Made by a program: the position numbers and the translations under genes. A stretch of DNA of 64,000 nt from Alentia gelatinosa. Taxonomy: Eukaryota > Annelida > Polychaeta > Phyllodocida > Polynoidae. The stretch lies in the NCBI GenBank assembly GCA_950022655.1, contig OX465580.1, positions 126,649,016-126,713,015 on the forward strand, in the 5' to 3' direction. Positions 34,215 to 44,838 of the stretch are shown here, one piece after another (the first letter of the stretch is position 1; each line of letters starts with the position of its first letter). The notes under the pieces were generated by a model. It was not told the DNA's origin, did no database searches, and saw only the letters and a list, made by a program, of their open reading frames with translations.

Positions 34215-34482
34215 AGGACCCACCAACACCCATCAATACCTACAGCAACACTTACCAACACCAATCACACCCACCAACATTCCAACAAAACCCAGCAATA
34301 TTCACACTCACAACACCTATCATCACCAAGATCCATATGTACACCAACAGCATTGCCTACCAATAACAGTCACACCCACCACCACCAATCAACATCCATC
34401 ACTTCCAACACCCACATGAAGCCGACATGATCATTACAAACACCCACAGCAACACCCATCAACACCAGCACCCACAACAACA
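34215..34482. repeat. Degenerate CAACACCCA satellite, left part
   Basis: Diverged CAACACCCATCAACACCA-type units. The array is interrupted by the family G MITE insertion at 34492-35107 and resumes at about 35165. Confidence 0.85.
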
Positions 34483-34491
34483 CCCTAGTCC

Positions 34492-35107
34492 TAGACTGGC
34501 TTCAGTCCCAGTACCCCTCCCCTCCACTCCGCGATACAGGGACTGGTCAAATCGGTGATGGTGTCTGATTTCCGGCGCAGGTTAGCGCCACACATGGCCT
34601 GCACTCTCCATATAGAGTTCCTTGCTACTGGTTGGGATATCTCCATGGAAGTTTAGACATGGAGTTTAAGACATCATGCAATTCAGAATTAGAACCATCT
34701 GGTGAATTTGAACTTACTTATCCATGTGAATTCTTCAGTAAGATAAAAACTCAATCTGACTTTATTTTTAAATCTTAAAAAAAAAAGAAAAAAAAAAAAG
34801 AGTCTGAGGCTTGTCTGAGAGGTGTTCTAGCCACGTCCTCATAACTTATTTTTAAATCTACTGTCTTTGCTACCATAGTCCAAAAAAGGCCGGCCACAGT
34901 CCGGAGTAGCCGCGTTTCATTGCTGAGAACATCCAGGGAGCTGGGAGGGTTAGGGTTAGGAGGAAGTATAGGTTTACACTTTACAGGAAGTTTCATTCCT
35001 ATTGGACAAGTCTTTGATTCCTGGACCAGTCAGGGAAAGGTTTATTTTTACTGATTTTTGTTGAATTATCAAATGAATGTTCACAATCAAAGATTTGAGC
35101 AAGTCTA
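34492..35107 (-). mobile_element. Family G MITE, copy 3 (inverted, longer), with 9-bp target-site duplication
   Basis: It starts TAGACTGGCTTCAG and ends TTTGAGCAAGTCTA, the reverse arrangement of copies 1 and 2. Perfect 9-bp direct repeats CCCTAGTCC flank it at 34483-34491 and 35108-35116. It is 616 bp and its interior differs from the 444-bp copies, with an A-rich tract at 34778-34799. It sits inside a satellite array. Confidence 0.85.
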
Positions 35108-35164
35108 CCCTAGTCCCTATATACCTTCAGGGTCCCCTGAGATGTTAAAACATGAACAAGCAAA

Positions 35165-35400
35165 CAACATAACAACACCCAATAGCCCTTAATATCCATC
35201 AATACCAACAACCACCAATAACATTCACACCCACCAACATCCATCAACCATCAACACTCACAGTAAGACCCATCAACACCAATACCCACCAATAGCATTC
35301 ACACCTACCAATACCTATCAACACCAGCACCCATCTACACCCACAGCGACATACACCAACACCCACACTTACCAACAGGAACACACATCCACACCCACAG
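35165..35400. repeat. Degenerate CAACACCCA satellite, right part
   Basis: The same unit type as 34215-34482. Between the MITE and this block is a fragment (35117-35155) with GGGTCCCCTGAGATGTTAAA, a mirror of the SINE-like motif at 11200. Confidence 0.8.
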
Positions 35401-35407
35401 CCCTGCT

Positions 35408-35695
35408 CGATGACAATTTACCGTTTGTACGGAACTCGGCATAAACGCCTCATTCCGTACAAACCGTAAATTGTCATCTCGTTCTGTGACTTGTACAAGC
35501 ATGGTCGGACGTTATATATTTACTATATACCCGAAAAAAAATCATTAATTTCGTTTGTCTTAACAACCAATATCAATGTGTATGGCAAGGTAGTCCGTAT
35601 GGCAAGGTGGTCCGTACAGTATTTTTACGTTATACATGTATGTCAAAACGGTACGTATTTACAGTAAATACGGCATGGGTATATCGTAAATTCCA
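35408..35695 (+). repeat. Foldback family A, copy 2
   Basis: Arms TGACAATTTACCGTTTGTAC and its mirror flank a ~20-bp apex. The right segment carries GGACGTTATATATTTACTAT and GGTCCGTACAG. It is immediately adjacent to the satellite. Confidence 0.75.
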
Positions 35696-35968
35696 CATAA
35701 AAATATTCCACTATTTTTCTGACCTTAACTGAAATTCCTGGCTGCTGACGCACTCAGATAGTGGGCGCTATTATCGTGCAGATAATAGCAAAATGAGTTG
35801 TGGATGATGAATTGTATTTCATAGAGCCTTTTATCTAGATCCAGTAAGCAACATCCTGAAATACTATACACCATGACTATATTTTGACAACCCAGGCCAA
35901 ATCCGCTATCATGGATATAGCTTATATGATGGAAAAAAGAATCATTGTTTATTCTTTTTTTTTCGCTT

Positions 35969-36222
35969 AAGGCCAGTTCACACTGTGAAACGGGAGGGGG
36001 GGGGGGGCTTGCAAGCCGGTACCTCCAGTCTGAGACTGGCCGTACTGGCTCACTAGAGGACGCTCCATATTCCTTGTGACTGGGCGTACCACATGTACCT
36101 CCAGTCGCTAGGAATTGCAGTTCCCACTGTGTGCTGCATTCCTTGCGCTTCGTACAATTGCAGCTGGTGGTATTGGCTTGCAACCCCCCCCCCCCCCAAG
36201 TCGCACAGTGTGACCTGGCTTT
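35969..36222. repeat. Inverted-repeat family H, copy 1
   Basis: Ends are AAGGCCAGTTCACACTGTG and CACAGTGTGACCTGGCTTT. Internal motifs GGTACCTCCAGTC and GACTGGGCGTACC are repeated, and poly(C)/poly(G) runs lie just inside. TTAA overlaps the left end. GGTACCTCCAGTCGCAG-type sequence continues to about 36395. Confidence 0.7.
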
Positions 36223-36750
36223 GAACACACCCCCCCCCCCCCCCTCCCTCCCCCCCACCCCTTGCTACTGGAGCAATTGCGTTTTTATCTACATCGGTAC
36301 ATCCAGTCTCATACTAGCAGTACCAAATAACAAACATGTTTGATACTCAAAATTGCTTGCGACTGGGCGTACCCGAGGTACCTCCAGTCGCAGTGGCCAT
36401 ATATAAACAACATGGTTCATAGACCATATTAGTGTGACATCATTTGACCTGCCGAGAGCAGGGTTTCCCTTACGTTCTGGTGCCAAACATTGGGATATCC
36501 CTTCATAAGTGCAGCAGTCGGTGATCCTAGACATCTCAATTTTTTTTTATTCTACATTACATTTAACTCTACTATGCCACGATGCTACGTCTATGCAGTG
36601 CTTCTCGGAGTTTGGATTTGTTTGGCACCAATATGACGTCAGGACTAATGCGGTCTATGGTTGACAGGAAGTTGTCATTTTCAAGGTAGCATCTTGCGAC
36701 AGAGGTGTCTTTGCCATGTCTCATTAATTCTATATCTTTGTTGATTCCAG

Positions 36751-38178
36751 GTGGCCAAGATGTCAGCCTATGACGAAGGCGACTATGAGGAGACAGAGGA
36801 GACCCTTGAGGAGGCCTTGTTCGAGGTCATCCACAAGAATGACCTTGAGGCGGCGACCTTGCTGGTGACGCAGAGTGACGTGGACGTAAACCGCGTTAAC
36901 GGTCGCCAGAAAACGATGCTGGGCCTGGCAGTGGAGCACGAGCATGTGCCCATGGTGCTGATGTTGTTAGAGAACGGGGCCAACGTGAACCAGCCCAGCT
37001 TCTGCAGCGTGGACTACTCCTTCGAGACGCCGGTAGTGACGTCAGCGCGTCTCCAACACGAGGAGCTGCTCAACATCTTCCTAAGCAGTAAATGTGAGCT
37101 GGACAGAGGCCATGGTAAAGAGGGAAAATCAGCTCTCCAATGGGCTGCCACTTATGGAAACATAGGCATGATGGATGTGCTCTACAAAGCAGGGGCTGAT
37201 ATCGACTGGGTCGGACCTTTTTTCCACTCTGCGCTCCATTACGCCACCATCGCCAAAAAGGGCGAGGTGGTGGAGTGGTTGCTGAGTAAAGACGCTGAGG
37301 TTACGGTGAACGGAGAGGGGCGGTCGCCGCTTCATATCGCCTGCGTGAAAGGATACGCGGAGATCGTGAAACACCTCATCAAGTCAGGGTGTGAGGTGGA
37401 TATGTACGACTCGTTCGGCTTCACGCCCTTCAGCTTGGCGTGCCTCAGAGGTCACTTGGACATCGTACAGTACATCATGGAGAATGCACGGCCCGGCAGC
37501 ACCTACAACATGGAGGACGCGCTACACCGCGCGGCCGAGTGTGGCCACTTGGAGGTACTCGAGTTTCTCATCCGGAAAGGCGCCGATGTCAATTCCGTCA
37601 ACTCCAGTGGACAGTCAGCGCTGTCTATAGCCGCTAGAGGGCAGCCTATATCGGTACAGCTCCTCCTGGAGAATAAAGCCGTAATTAATGTTGTAGATAA
37701 ACGAGGCTATAGCCCACTGCAGGAGGCTATCTTGCGGGAACAGATCGACATTGCCACGCGTCTCATAGAACACGGCTCCAACCTCCACTCCACCAACTCC
37801 ACCATAGATTCTCCCCTCCAGAGCAGCTACTCCATATCCAACCCCATGCTCATTAAGTGTCTGATAGATGCAGGCTGCAATCTCAGCTGTGAAAAATGGT
37901 TCAGTGCGTACGCCTGTCAAACCAAACTCCGCGAACTGGACTTTCAGTACAACTCGCTGCGGTACAGGAAGTGTGTGGATTTACAGCGTGACTTGTGGCA
38001 GTGGGTGATGGCTAAGATCGGCAGACCTCGCTCCTTGCTGGAGTCTAGTCGTATCAGTGTTCGATCACAACTTGTCCTAGTCTCTGGGGGGAGGAGTATT
38101 CTCGCAAATATCAAAATGTTACCTCTCCCAACAGCGTTGATGAAGTATCTTGCGCTTGAAGAATTCCTTCGGATCTGA
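36751..38178 (+). CDS. Ankyrin-repeat protein with C-terminal SOCS box (ASB-like)
   Basis: A single large coding exon. A splice acceptor (gttgattccag) abuts 36751. The best start is ATG 36760 (GCCAAGATG), giving 472 residues ending at TGA 38176-38178. After an acidic N-terminus there are about ten ankyrin repeats from residue 17 to 378, for example GRSPLHIACVKGYAEIVKHL and GADVNSVNSSGQSALSIAAR. A C-terminal SOCS-box-like region follows at 422-465 (RPRSLLESSRISVRSQL, then MLPLPTALMKYL). ASB proteins are substrate receptors of Elongin BC-Cullin5 ubiquitin ligases (family knowledge). The LPLP element of the Cul5 box is present, but the usual BC-box cysteine appears to be serine here. It lies divergent from HLCS. 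Its 5' non-coding exon was not located. Confidence 0.85.
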   Translation: MAKMSAYDEGDYEETEETLEEALFEVIHKNDLEAATLLVTQSDVDVNRVNGRQKTMLGLAVEHEHVPMVLMLLENGANVNQPSFCSVDYSFETPVVTSARLQHEELLNIFLSSKCELDRGHGKEGKSALQWAATYGNIGMMDVLYKAGADIDWVGPFFHSALHYATIAKKGEVVEWLLSKDAEVTVNGEGRSPLHIACVKGYAEIVKHLIKSGCEVDMYDSFGFTPFSLACLRGHLDIVQYIMENARPGSTYNMEDALHRAAECGHLEVLEFLIRKGADVNSVNSSGQSALSIAARGQPISVQLLLENKAVINVVDKRGYSPLQEAILREQIDIATRLIEHGSNLHSTNSTIDSPLQSSYSISNPMLIKCLIDAGCNLSCEKWFSAYACQTKLRELDFQYNSLRYRKCVDLQRDLWQWVMAKIGRPRSLLESSRISVRSQLVLVSGGRSILANIKMLPLPTALMKYLALEEFLRI

Positions 38179-40933
38179 GGAAATAAGCAAGTGGAAATTA
38201 GTATCAGAAATTTTGAAAAGAAAAGGAAAACTTCAGAGAAATGCAATTCCTTCAGAGAGATGCATTTGTACGTGGTGATTCAGTTTTGTTCAAAAGGGAT
38301 GCCTGGTATTTACAAAATTCAGAAGTGTGTAATTTCGAGGTTTTTATGTTAAGAAATACAACACTGGGGAAATAGATTCTAAACAATGCATAAACTCGCA
38401 TGTTTGCAAGTTTTCGTCAAGGCTCGCGACAATCGATGTATACTTTTAATGGAGGCATCGCATATGGTTGCTTTGATGAAACTCATTTCCTTTGTACGAA
38501 TTTTCCTCGCAAACCTAACTGACTGGTACCTACAAGTCTACCGAATCTGATATTTTACAACCTATGCTATAATGGGGCGGACTCCTGTTCTATCTAATTT
38601 TAGTACTGTAGATGCATAGGGGGTAAATAGCACACTATGTAGTTTAGTGAACTGAAGGTACATATCTAAAGTACAACATGTATGTTCTCGGCAATACTCT
38701 TGCTTTTGCGGTATGTTCCATGATGTCTGACTGTGATTTGATGTCAGTGCTTACAATTTATTGACAGTGGTAAGCGTGGCCTTTTTCCGCGTGATTTGTA
38801 TATATATATAACCTATACTTAAATCAATTTTTTTTTTTTTTTTTTTTTTTACTTAAATCAAGAAGATATGAGTGCATTGTGGAAAGGAATGACAATGTAT
38901 GTTTAATGTGTGAGGTAATATGGCAACATGTTTATCGTGTGGGATGAGATGGAAAACCACGTTTTTGGTGGAGATCGGGTACGAAACATGATCATATTAT
39001 GCGAAGTGAGAGAGCAACAGGTTTATTTTGTGAGATGAGATGGAAAATCGTATTTTTGTAGCCGATTAAGTTGCAAAACCCGTCTATTGTGAGAAGAGGT
39101 GACAAAATATGATTATTGTGCGAGGTGATATGCCAAAACACGTTTACTGTGTGAGATGATGTGACAAACCCTTTTCTTTTGTGTGTGATACGAGATGAGA
39201 AAACTTGTTTATTGTGTAAAAAAAAAATTCCAACAAGAAACTGCCAATAGCTTTTTCCTGAACGAAATACAATTTTTTACCATACACTTGTTTATTGTGT
39301 AAGATGAAATAGAGTCAATTGAGCATATCAATAGTTTGACGTTTCAAATAAGACCAAAGATATTTTCTACCTTGGAAAGAAACAAGGCTGATGGTGTTAG
39401 TTTTTGAAAGCGGAGTTATATGCAATGTATTATAAGTATAAAACTTGTATATATTTCATGAATCTAAGGCGCATACGGGTCATTGTACGGATAAACCTGC
39501 AATAGCAGCTTCATAACAGAAAAAAATACTAATTTGCTATTTGTTGGACAAATTCCATTTCTTATTAAAAAAACATATTTTTACCTATAAGAAAAATGTT
39601 ATTTTACTCATTTGCTATCAATGGTTCAGTTTAGGCACAACTTTGAAAAAACATTACCTTCTGATGGAACGTTCGGTATGAACCTGTGTTTTTTAAGAAT
39701 TTTTTAAAGCACAAGTTAATTAGATATAAATTTGAAGAAAGTATTTTAGCATTTAACGTTTAGTGTCAAAAAAGTATAAACTGAGATGCTCCATATTGGG
39801 AACTAAATACATGAGTTGGTTTTTGTAGCAGGATGCCAATATTTTCCATACTAAATATTGATTTTTAGATAAGGCTCTAGGGACTTAGTAAATCACTTGA
39901 AATAGCTGGAGTTTGTATGTATCATAACCTAGAAGATAATATGTACATGTGCTTATTTTGATTTATTTGGTTGGTATTAAGTGGTGCATCGACTTAAAAG
40001 GTGAGTTGTTGATATATTTCTATAAAAAAAAAAGGTTAAATTTACATGTTGTTACAGGATTCAATGACTAAAGCCAAAGGTGTGGGTAAGAAACCCCTAA
40101 TAAAATACATTTTGTTATATTATGTTCTCTGTCTATGAATACCAAATATAACTCTGTCAGGTAAATCCAAATATTATGAGCTTCTGTAGAATGTAGGAAG
40201 GAAGGTTTTTCAGTACAATGACCCTAATATTTGCTTCCGACAGAACAAAAATAGTATTCAAAATATTACTATTACTAATGAGTCATCTTTATGTGATTTT
40301 GTAACAAGTTACTTTCATTACTTTGTTTTTTTATCATATCCCAAACGTATATTATAAGGAATATATTTATGTTATAACCTGTTACATATCTTTTGTTCGC
40401 TTTCCTTGTTTATAATCTATTTGCACAGGTTTTCTGTAGTTACTTTGTACACTCCCTAAATTTCAACATTTTAGACACGATAAAACATGTTAGGAACTAT
40501 CTTTTTGCCTTTAGACAAACTCGGTGCAAACAAATAAAATGTTGGAAATACTTAAAGCTATACAGCTACAAAGGAAATATGAGAATATGAAGTTGAGAAA
40601 TCCTGTGATTGAGATGAGTGAACATGTTTAACCAATAACTGGTAACGGGTGCGGTTACTAAGATTATGGTCATAGGAACTAATGTAAATAGTCGTTCGAT
40701 GATAATAGATTTTTATTCAGTTTATGCGATCTTTGGAAAAGAAAAGATTTGCAACAATATTACACACAAACCTTTAAAGAAATCCTCATGTTTGTCTGGT
40801 CAGTCTTTTTTTATTGTGTTCGTGATTGCAGAATATCATTTATTTTACAGAATGTAATGTGGATGATCATGATTTCACAGAAATAGACACGTCCAAATAA
40901 TGTCATTGGTGTGTAAATTGATACTGCAATAAA
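38179..40933 (+). other. Probable long 3' UTR of the ankyrin/SOCS-box gene
   Basis: An uninterrupted AT-rich, repeat-poor stretch after the stop codon. A candidate poly(A) signal AATAAA lies at 40928-40933, with earlier AATAAA-like sites (for example near 40533). The absence of the foldback elements that crowd the rest of the window supports a transcribed, constrained interval. It contains a poly(T) run at 38829-38850 and the tandem array at 38900-39330. Confidence 0.45.
38900..39330 (+). repeat. Degenerate ~40-50-bp tandem array
   Basis: About nine loosely spaced units with the core GTTTATTGTGTGAGATGAGA and variants, followed by a CAAAAC/GAAAAC block. Divergence is high, so the array is old. 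Confidence 0.65.
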
Positions 40934-41151
40934 ATTCCATTTCTAAGTTTCTATTGTTCTGAATTCATTCCATCGTAATACTTAGAAAATGAATCATTCA
41001 TTTGTAATATAAATGTCAGCCAACTCTAAAGCACACCAGCATATGATATCACAATATCAATCCAATAGGTGCAGTGTAGACTAGCGCAACAGTTCCGTTG
41101 TATATGAGCATTTACAGGTAGCATAGCTGGATTTCGACCAATATGGAAGTA

Positions 41152-41157
41152 TTTATT
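41152..41157 (-). terminator. Poly(A) signal of the DUF6314 gene
   Basis: AATAAA on the minus strand, about 45 nt past the stop codon. Confidence 0.6.
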
Positions 41158-41199
41158 ATGAAGCTAAATGGAAGGGCGCTAAATTATATCGGCGCACAT

Positions 41200-41941
41200 T
41201 TATGGTTGCTTCTTCTCATAGTCCGTCTGGATAGAGTAGGACTTTTGCGGCCCCGTGACTGTCCATTTGATAGTAAACCTCTTTCCGTTTTTAACATGGA
41301 ACTGTCCTTCATACACGTCCGGGTCACAGTAATGTGTACATTCTGACGTCACTTCCGTTACCGTCTCGGCGTCTGCTCCGCTGAGTTCTTCCGGAAAGCG
41401 CAGGTCGTGAAAATGCTCGCCGGCACTGAAACTGGCACTGAGGGACGCTGGCGGGACGCTGAAATCTGAAGGGTCGAGCGCCGTATTGGACCTACTCTTA
41501 GTGCTGCAGTGATACACGCTAACATCCCATGGACTGTCTGTCTGGAAGCAGTAGAGATACTGGCGATTTACGAGCGCCGGTGAAGCAAAGTCTGAATCAT
41601 GATTGTGCAGTAGACCTTGTTCCCGATACAGCAAACATGGCCGTTTCTCCTCATGTTGGTTCAGTAAAATCCTACCAGGGGGCTCCCCTTGGGTCGTGCC
41701 GTCAGCCAGTGGTCCGCCTGCGTTGGAGGTCCCCGTGGCTGGGCTTGTCCAATGAGGTATGGCGGCAGATCGTTTCTGCTGGTCAGAGTTGGCCGGACAT
41801 TCCCAAGGAACGAAGGAGGCATGGCCATCGCTGATGCTGGCGAGGAGTCGGTTCGGAGGGCTGAGGGCACGGACCTCTCGGCTGAAGGTCCACAGTCCAT
41901 GGAAATAGGACCAAAGCCAACCACCACGCATCGTCTCCATG
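41200..41941 (-). CDS. DUF6314-family protein, terminal coding exon
   Basis: From acceptor tatacttctag (exon starts 41941) to TAA at 41200. The ATG at 41940 gives 246 residues; the open frame continues upstream only through the intron. Family landmarks are visible in order: LWSYFHGLWTFSREV (9-23), LLYREQGLL (103-111), RQYLY (126-130), VSVYHC (140-145), EHFHDLRF (175-182), CTHYCDPDVYEGQF (201-214) and IKWTVTGPQKSYSIQTDYEK (224-243). These match the pattern I know for DUF6314 (W-x-F-x-R, YRE-G, FHDL, H-C-xDxY, W-V-GP-K-Y). The family's activity is undefined. An AATAAA on this strand at 41152-41157 follows the stop by about 45 nt. The gene is convergent with the ankyrin/SOCS gene. An upstream non-coding exon is expected. 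Confidence 0.75.
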
Positions 41942-42018
41942 CTAGAAGTATAGAAAATGAAAAGTGTTGTAAAACATAAATAGTGTATAGTGTAAATTAA
42001 TGTTTGTTCTTGAATCGA

Positions 42019-42310
42019 TCTCACACTGGTATCTTTTCCCCATAGACTTAGTATTGGGAACTCATATCCAACACCCGTTGAGTATTTCGAAAAAATATTC
42101 AATAGGGGGTTATGTCACAAAGGTTAGCCCATTAGTCAATGTGAAGGGTGAAATAAATTCAGAAACCAATTCAAGTTTAGGGTCAGAGATCAATCGCATC
42201 TCGTTTGAATCGCTACATAATTCACGTGGCTTCACCTTGTGAATTACTAAGCGATTCAAACTCGATGGGATATGAGCTCTGTCCCTTGACTTTCTTAGGT
42301 TTCCTATATA
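42019..42310 (+). repeat. Foldback family C, copy 5
   Basis: It lies in the presumed DUF6314 intron. It carries GGGGGTTATGTCACAAAGG and a hairpin around 42236 with apex GGCTTCACCT, and ends CTTAGGTTTCCTATATAG. Confidence 0.7.
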
Positions 42311-42394
42311 GTATCATATAAGAGTAGATGCATTTGTTGTATATTTCTAAATACAATTGATTTTCAGGGAGAGAAGCCGGATAAATCTTATAAA

Positions 42395-42860
42395 TCTAAG
42401 GGAGACAGTTCCAGCTAATCTACTCCAGGAGACTACGCAATATCCTCGCTCACTCTCAGATATTACTATGCATCAACCACGTAGAGGATACGCCCACTAG
42501 TATCAGGAACAGGTTACTATTGTGTATGTCTGCAATCGTGGATTTAGTTATCCACCTGATGTGAACGTGATATTGCTTCCAAGGAGACTAGGGATAGTCG
42601 GATTGTCCTAGGATATTATGGATAAAAACATCCCTTGCGTGCAAAGTAGTGCGTGAGAAGATCGGTGGCCATTTTCGCTCCCTTTGATAACTTAAATTTG
42701 CCATGGTTAATTTACGAATACAATATCAACCTACTTCTGACACTAGTGTGTGTATCCTCCATGTAGTTCACTCTATATAATATTCTCCCTAATGCTAGGA
42801 TATTACTAGGCATCAATTACACAGAGGATATGCCCGCTTGTATCAGAAACAAGTAAGAGG
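42395..42860. repeat. Two family F-related palindromes
   Basis: Blocks at about 42410-42505 and 42780-42852 contain AATATCCTCGCTCACTCTC, TATTACTATGCATCAACCAC and AGGATACGCCCACTAGTATC. They are similar to 12917-13035. Confidence 0.5.
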
Positions 42861-43164
42861 CATATCATACAATTCCCAGTGGCGCCACCTGGTGATTTTT
42901 AAATGTTTGATTTATCCATTCAGATTTTTTTTTTTTTTTTTATTCAATGAACATTTACATTCACCCATTGGGCGTTCTTACATGCAAATGGCAGAACAAT
43001 ATATATACAATGTATACAGTTACCTACCACAGGTAGGAATGGACAAAGACAGGACAGACAGACAAGACAAAACAAGAACAATATGATTGTGTGGAATATT
43101 TCGATGGTATTCAAGATCTTAGACCATATTAGGCCTGGCTAGGCTGGCAGGTCAATGCCTTTGT

Positions 43165-43542
43165 CTACCAATAAGAATCCTTTTTCAGAAGAAAGTCCTT
43201 AACAAAATTCTTAAAAGCATCCCTATTAGTTATTCCTTGTATTTCAACCGGGAGATCGTTCCATATTACTATTCCTAAATACAATGGAGATTTTCTGAAC
43301 TTTTCAGTTTTAGGGAAGTCATTTTTAATATTAATTTTATTGTTACCTCTGGTGTTGACAAATCCGGTAATGCAGTGTGTTGGGTCATTTGACCACCAAT
43401 GAATCTGCATCATAAGGTGAAGTACCCTCCTATATCTAAGTGGTCTGATCTTACAGTGTCTATACAAATCGACTACTGAGTATTCACGTATCTGTCGAAT
43501 CCCTAAGGCAGCACGCATGCAGTGATTGAATGCTACATCCAT
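43165..43542 (-). pseudogene. LINE C-terminal region
   Basis: 125 codons with the tail typical of these elements: Cys/Arg-rich helix (LYRHCKIRPLRYRRVLHLM) followed by KSPLYLGIVIWNDLPVEI and FKNFVKDFLL. It is separated from the RT block by a frame break at 43543-43638. Confidence 0.8.
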
Positions 43543-43638
43543 GGAGGTTTGGTCTCTTATTGAACATCCCGTATAAATAAAATCAACGTAGTCGAATATG
43601 GGGAGGATCGTTTGCTTTAATAACAGTACTCTGATCTC

Positions 43639-44682
43639 CTATGGTAGTAAGTACTTTAACAGTCTCATTTTCTGCAATTTAAACCTGACTTCAGTAACTA
43701 CTTTTTGCACTTGGTACTTATATGTTAGACTACTGTCTAACAAGATGCCTAGATAGTTAAATTTATATACTCTGTGCAGGATTGAGTTGTTTACGATACA
43801 TACTGGAAGGTCCATATTATCAAGTCTCCTTCCCACCCACATATAACTTCTTTTCTTTATGTTTATCATAAGTTTGTGGTCATTTATCCATTGACTTATT
43901 CTATCAAGATCCCCTTGTATCTTTGCTGAGGCAACACCTGGATCCTTATCATTACAGACCAATACCAAGTCGTCCGCATACATTATTGCTGAGCTTTCTA
44001 TGATTTTGTTAAATATCTCGTTAATAAATATAATAAATAGGGTCGGTCCAAGAACCGACCCTTGCGGGACCCCACATGTTACATACTCTTTAATTGATAA
44101 AACATGGTTTAACCTCACACATTGTGTCCTTTGATTAAGATAAGATTTAATTAACTCTATAAATCCCTGCGACAGTCCAAGATGGTCTAATTTTCGGAAT
44201 AAAATTTGGTGACAAACACTGTCGAATGCTTTCCGCATAACTACGAAGACACATAAATTCTTCTTTCCGTTATTCATACCCTTATTCAAGATATCAACCA
44301 GGTGAAAAATTGCTTGGTTTGTAGATCTGGTAGGCATAAAGCCATACTGATTATCATTGATTTTCTTTTCTACCCGCATATAGTTTATTAGACTCTTCTG
44401 CACTACCTTTTCTATAATTTTTGAAATTGTAGGTACCACAGTTATTGGGCGCCAATTCGAGTAATCTGCTAAGTCACTCTGCTTGGGAAGGGGAGTAATT
44501 ACACCATTTTTTAATGAAGTTGGGAATCTGCAAGTCTTTATCACCTTATTTATTAAATCAGTAAGTACTTCCGGTTTTGCCAATAAAATACGCTTCAGTT
44601 GTCCTGAATTTAGATGTTCTATGCCTGTCGATTTATCATTTTCTAAATTTTTAATAATTGTGGCTACTTCCTCCTTTTCCAC
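43639..44682 (-). pseudogene. LINE reverse transcriptase domain
   Basis: 347 codons. Motifs are STGIEHLN, NWRPITVVPTISKIIEK, NQYGFMPTRSTNQAIFHL, CGVPQGSVLGPTLFI and the catalytic YADDLVLV. The block that normally carries the first catalytic aspartate (F-x-D-x-x-KAFD) reads VFVVMRKAFD, so that aspartate is missing. With the surrounding frameshifts this indicates a dead copy. Confidence 0.9.
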
Positions 44683-44838
44683 GGTTTTAAGCTAATGTCT
44701 ATCCTTTGCCTCTGGCCATGATATACCATAATCTATATTCCTAACTTCTCCTAATTCCCTCAGTATACCAGGGCCAATATCAGTGAAGTAAGAATTTATC
44801 CCATCAGCTATGCATAATAAGTCATCCTGTTCTGTCCT

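Noticed and set aside
35725..36258. A 177-codon minus-strand ORF
   Set aside because: It runs through family H inverted repeat with poly(G)/poly(C) runs; the Gly-rich N-terminus is homopolymer translation.
30533..36750. A bidirectional promoter shared by HLCS and the ankyrin/SOCS gene
   Set aside because: The coding starts are about 6.3 kb apart with repeats between; neither 5' non-coding exon was located, so no shared promoter can be supported.
36751..36759. GTG at 36751 as start of the ankyrin protein
   Set aside because: It directly abuts a splice acceptor, and a Kozak-like ATG follows three codons later.
37391..37637. Plus-strand ORFs overlapping the ankyrin gene in other frames
   Set aside because: Shadows of the ankyrin coding frame, with Arg/Ser/Thr-rich translations typical of frame-shifted GC-richer exons.
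41529..41979. Two plus-strand ORFs of about 100 codons
   Set aside because: Antisense of the DUF6314 exon.
41942..42102. Upstream extension of the DUF6314 frame to give 300 residues
   Set aside because: The extension lies before a good splice acceptor (tatacttctag) and runs into foldback family C; it is intron.
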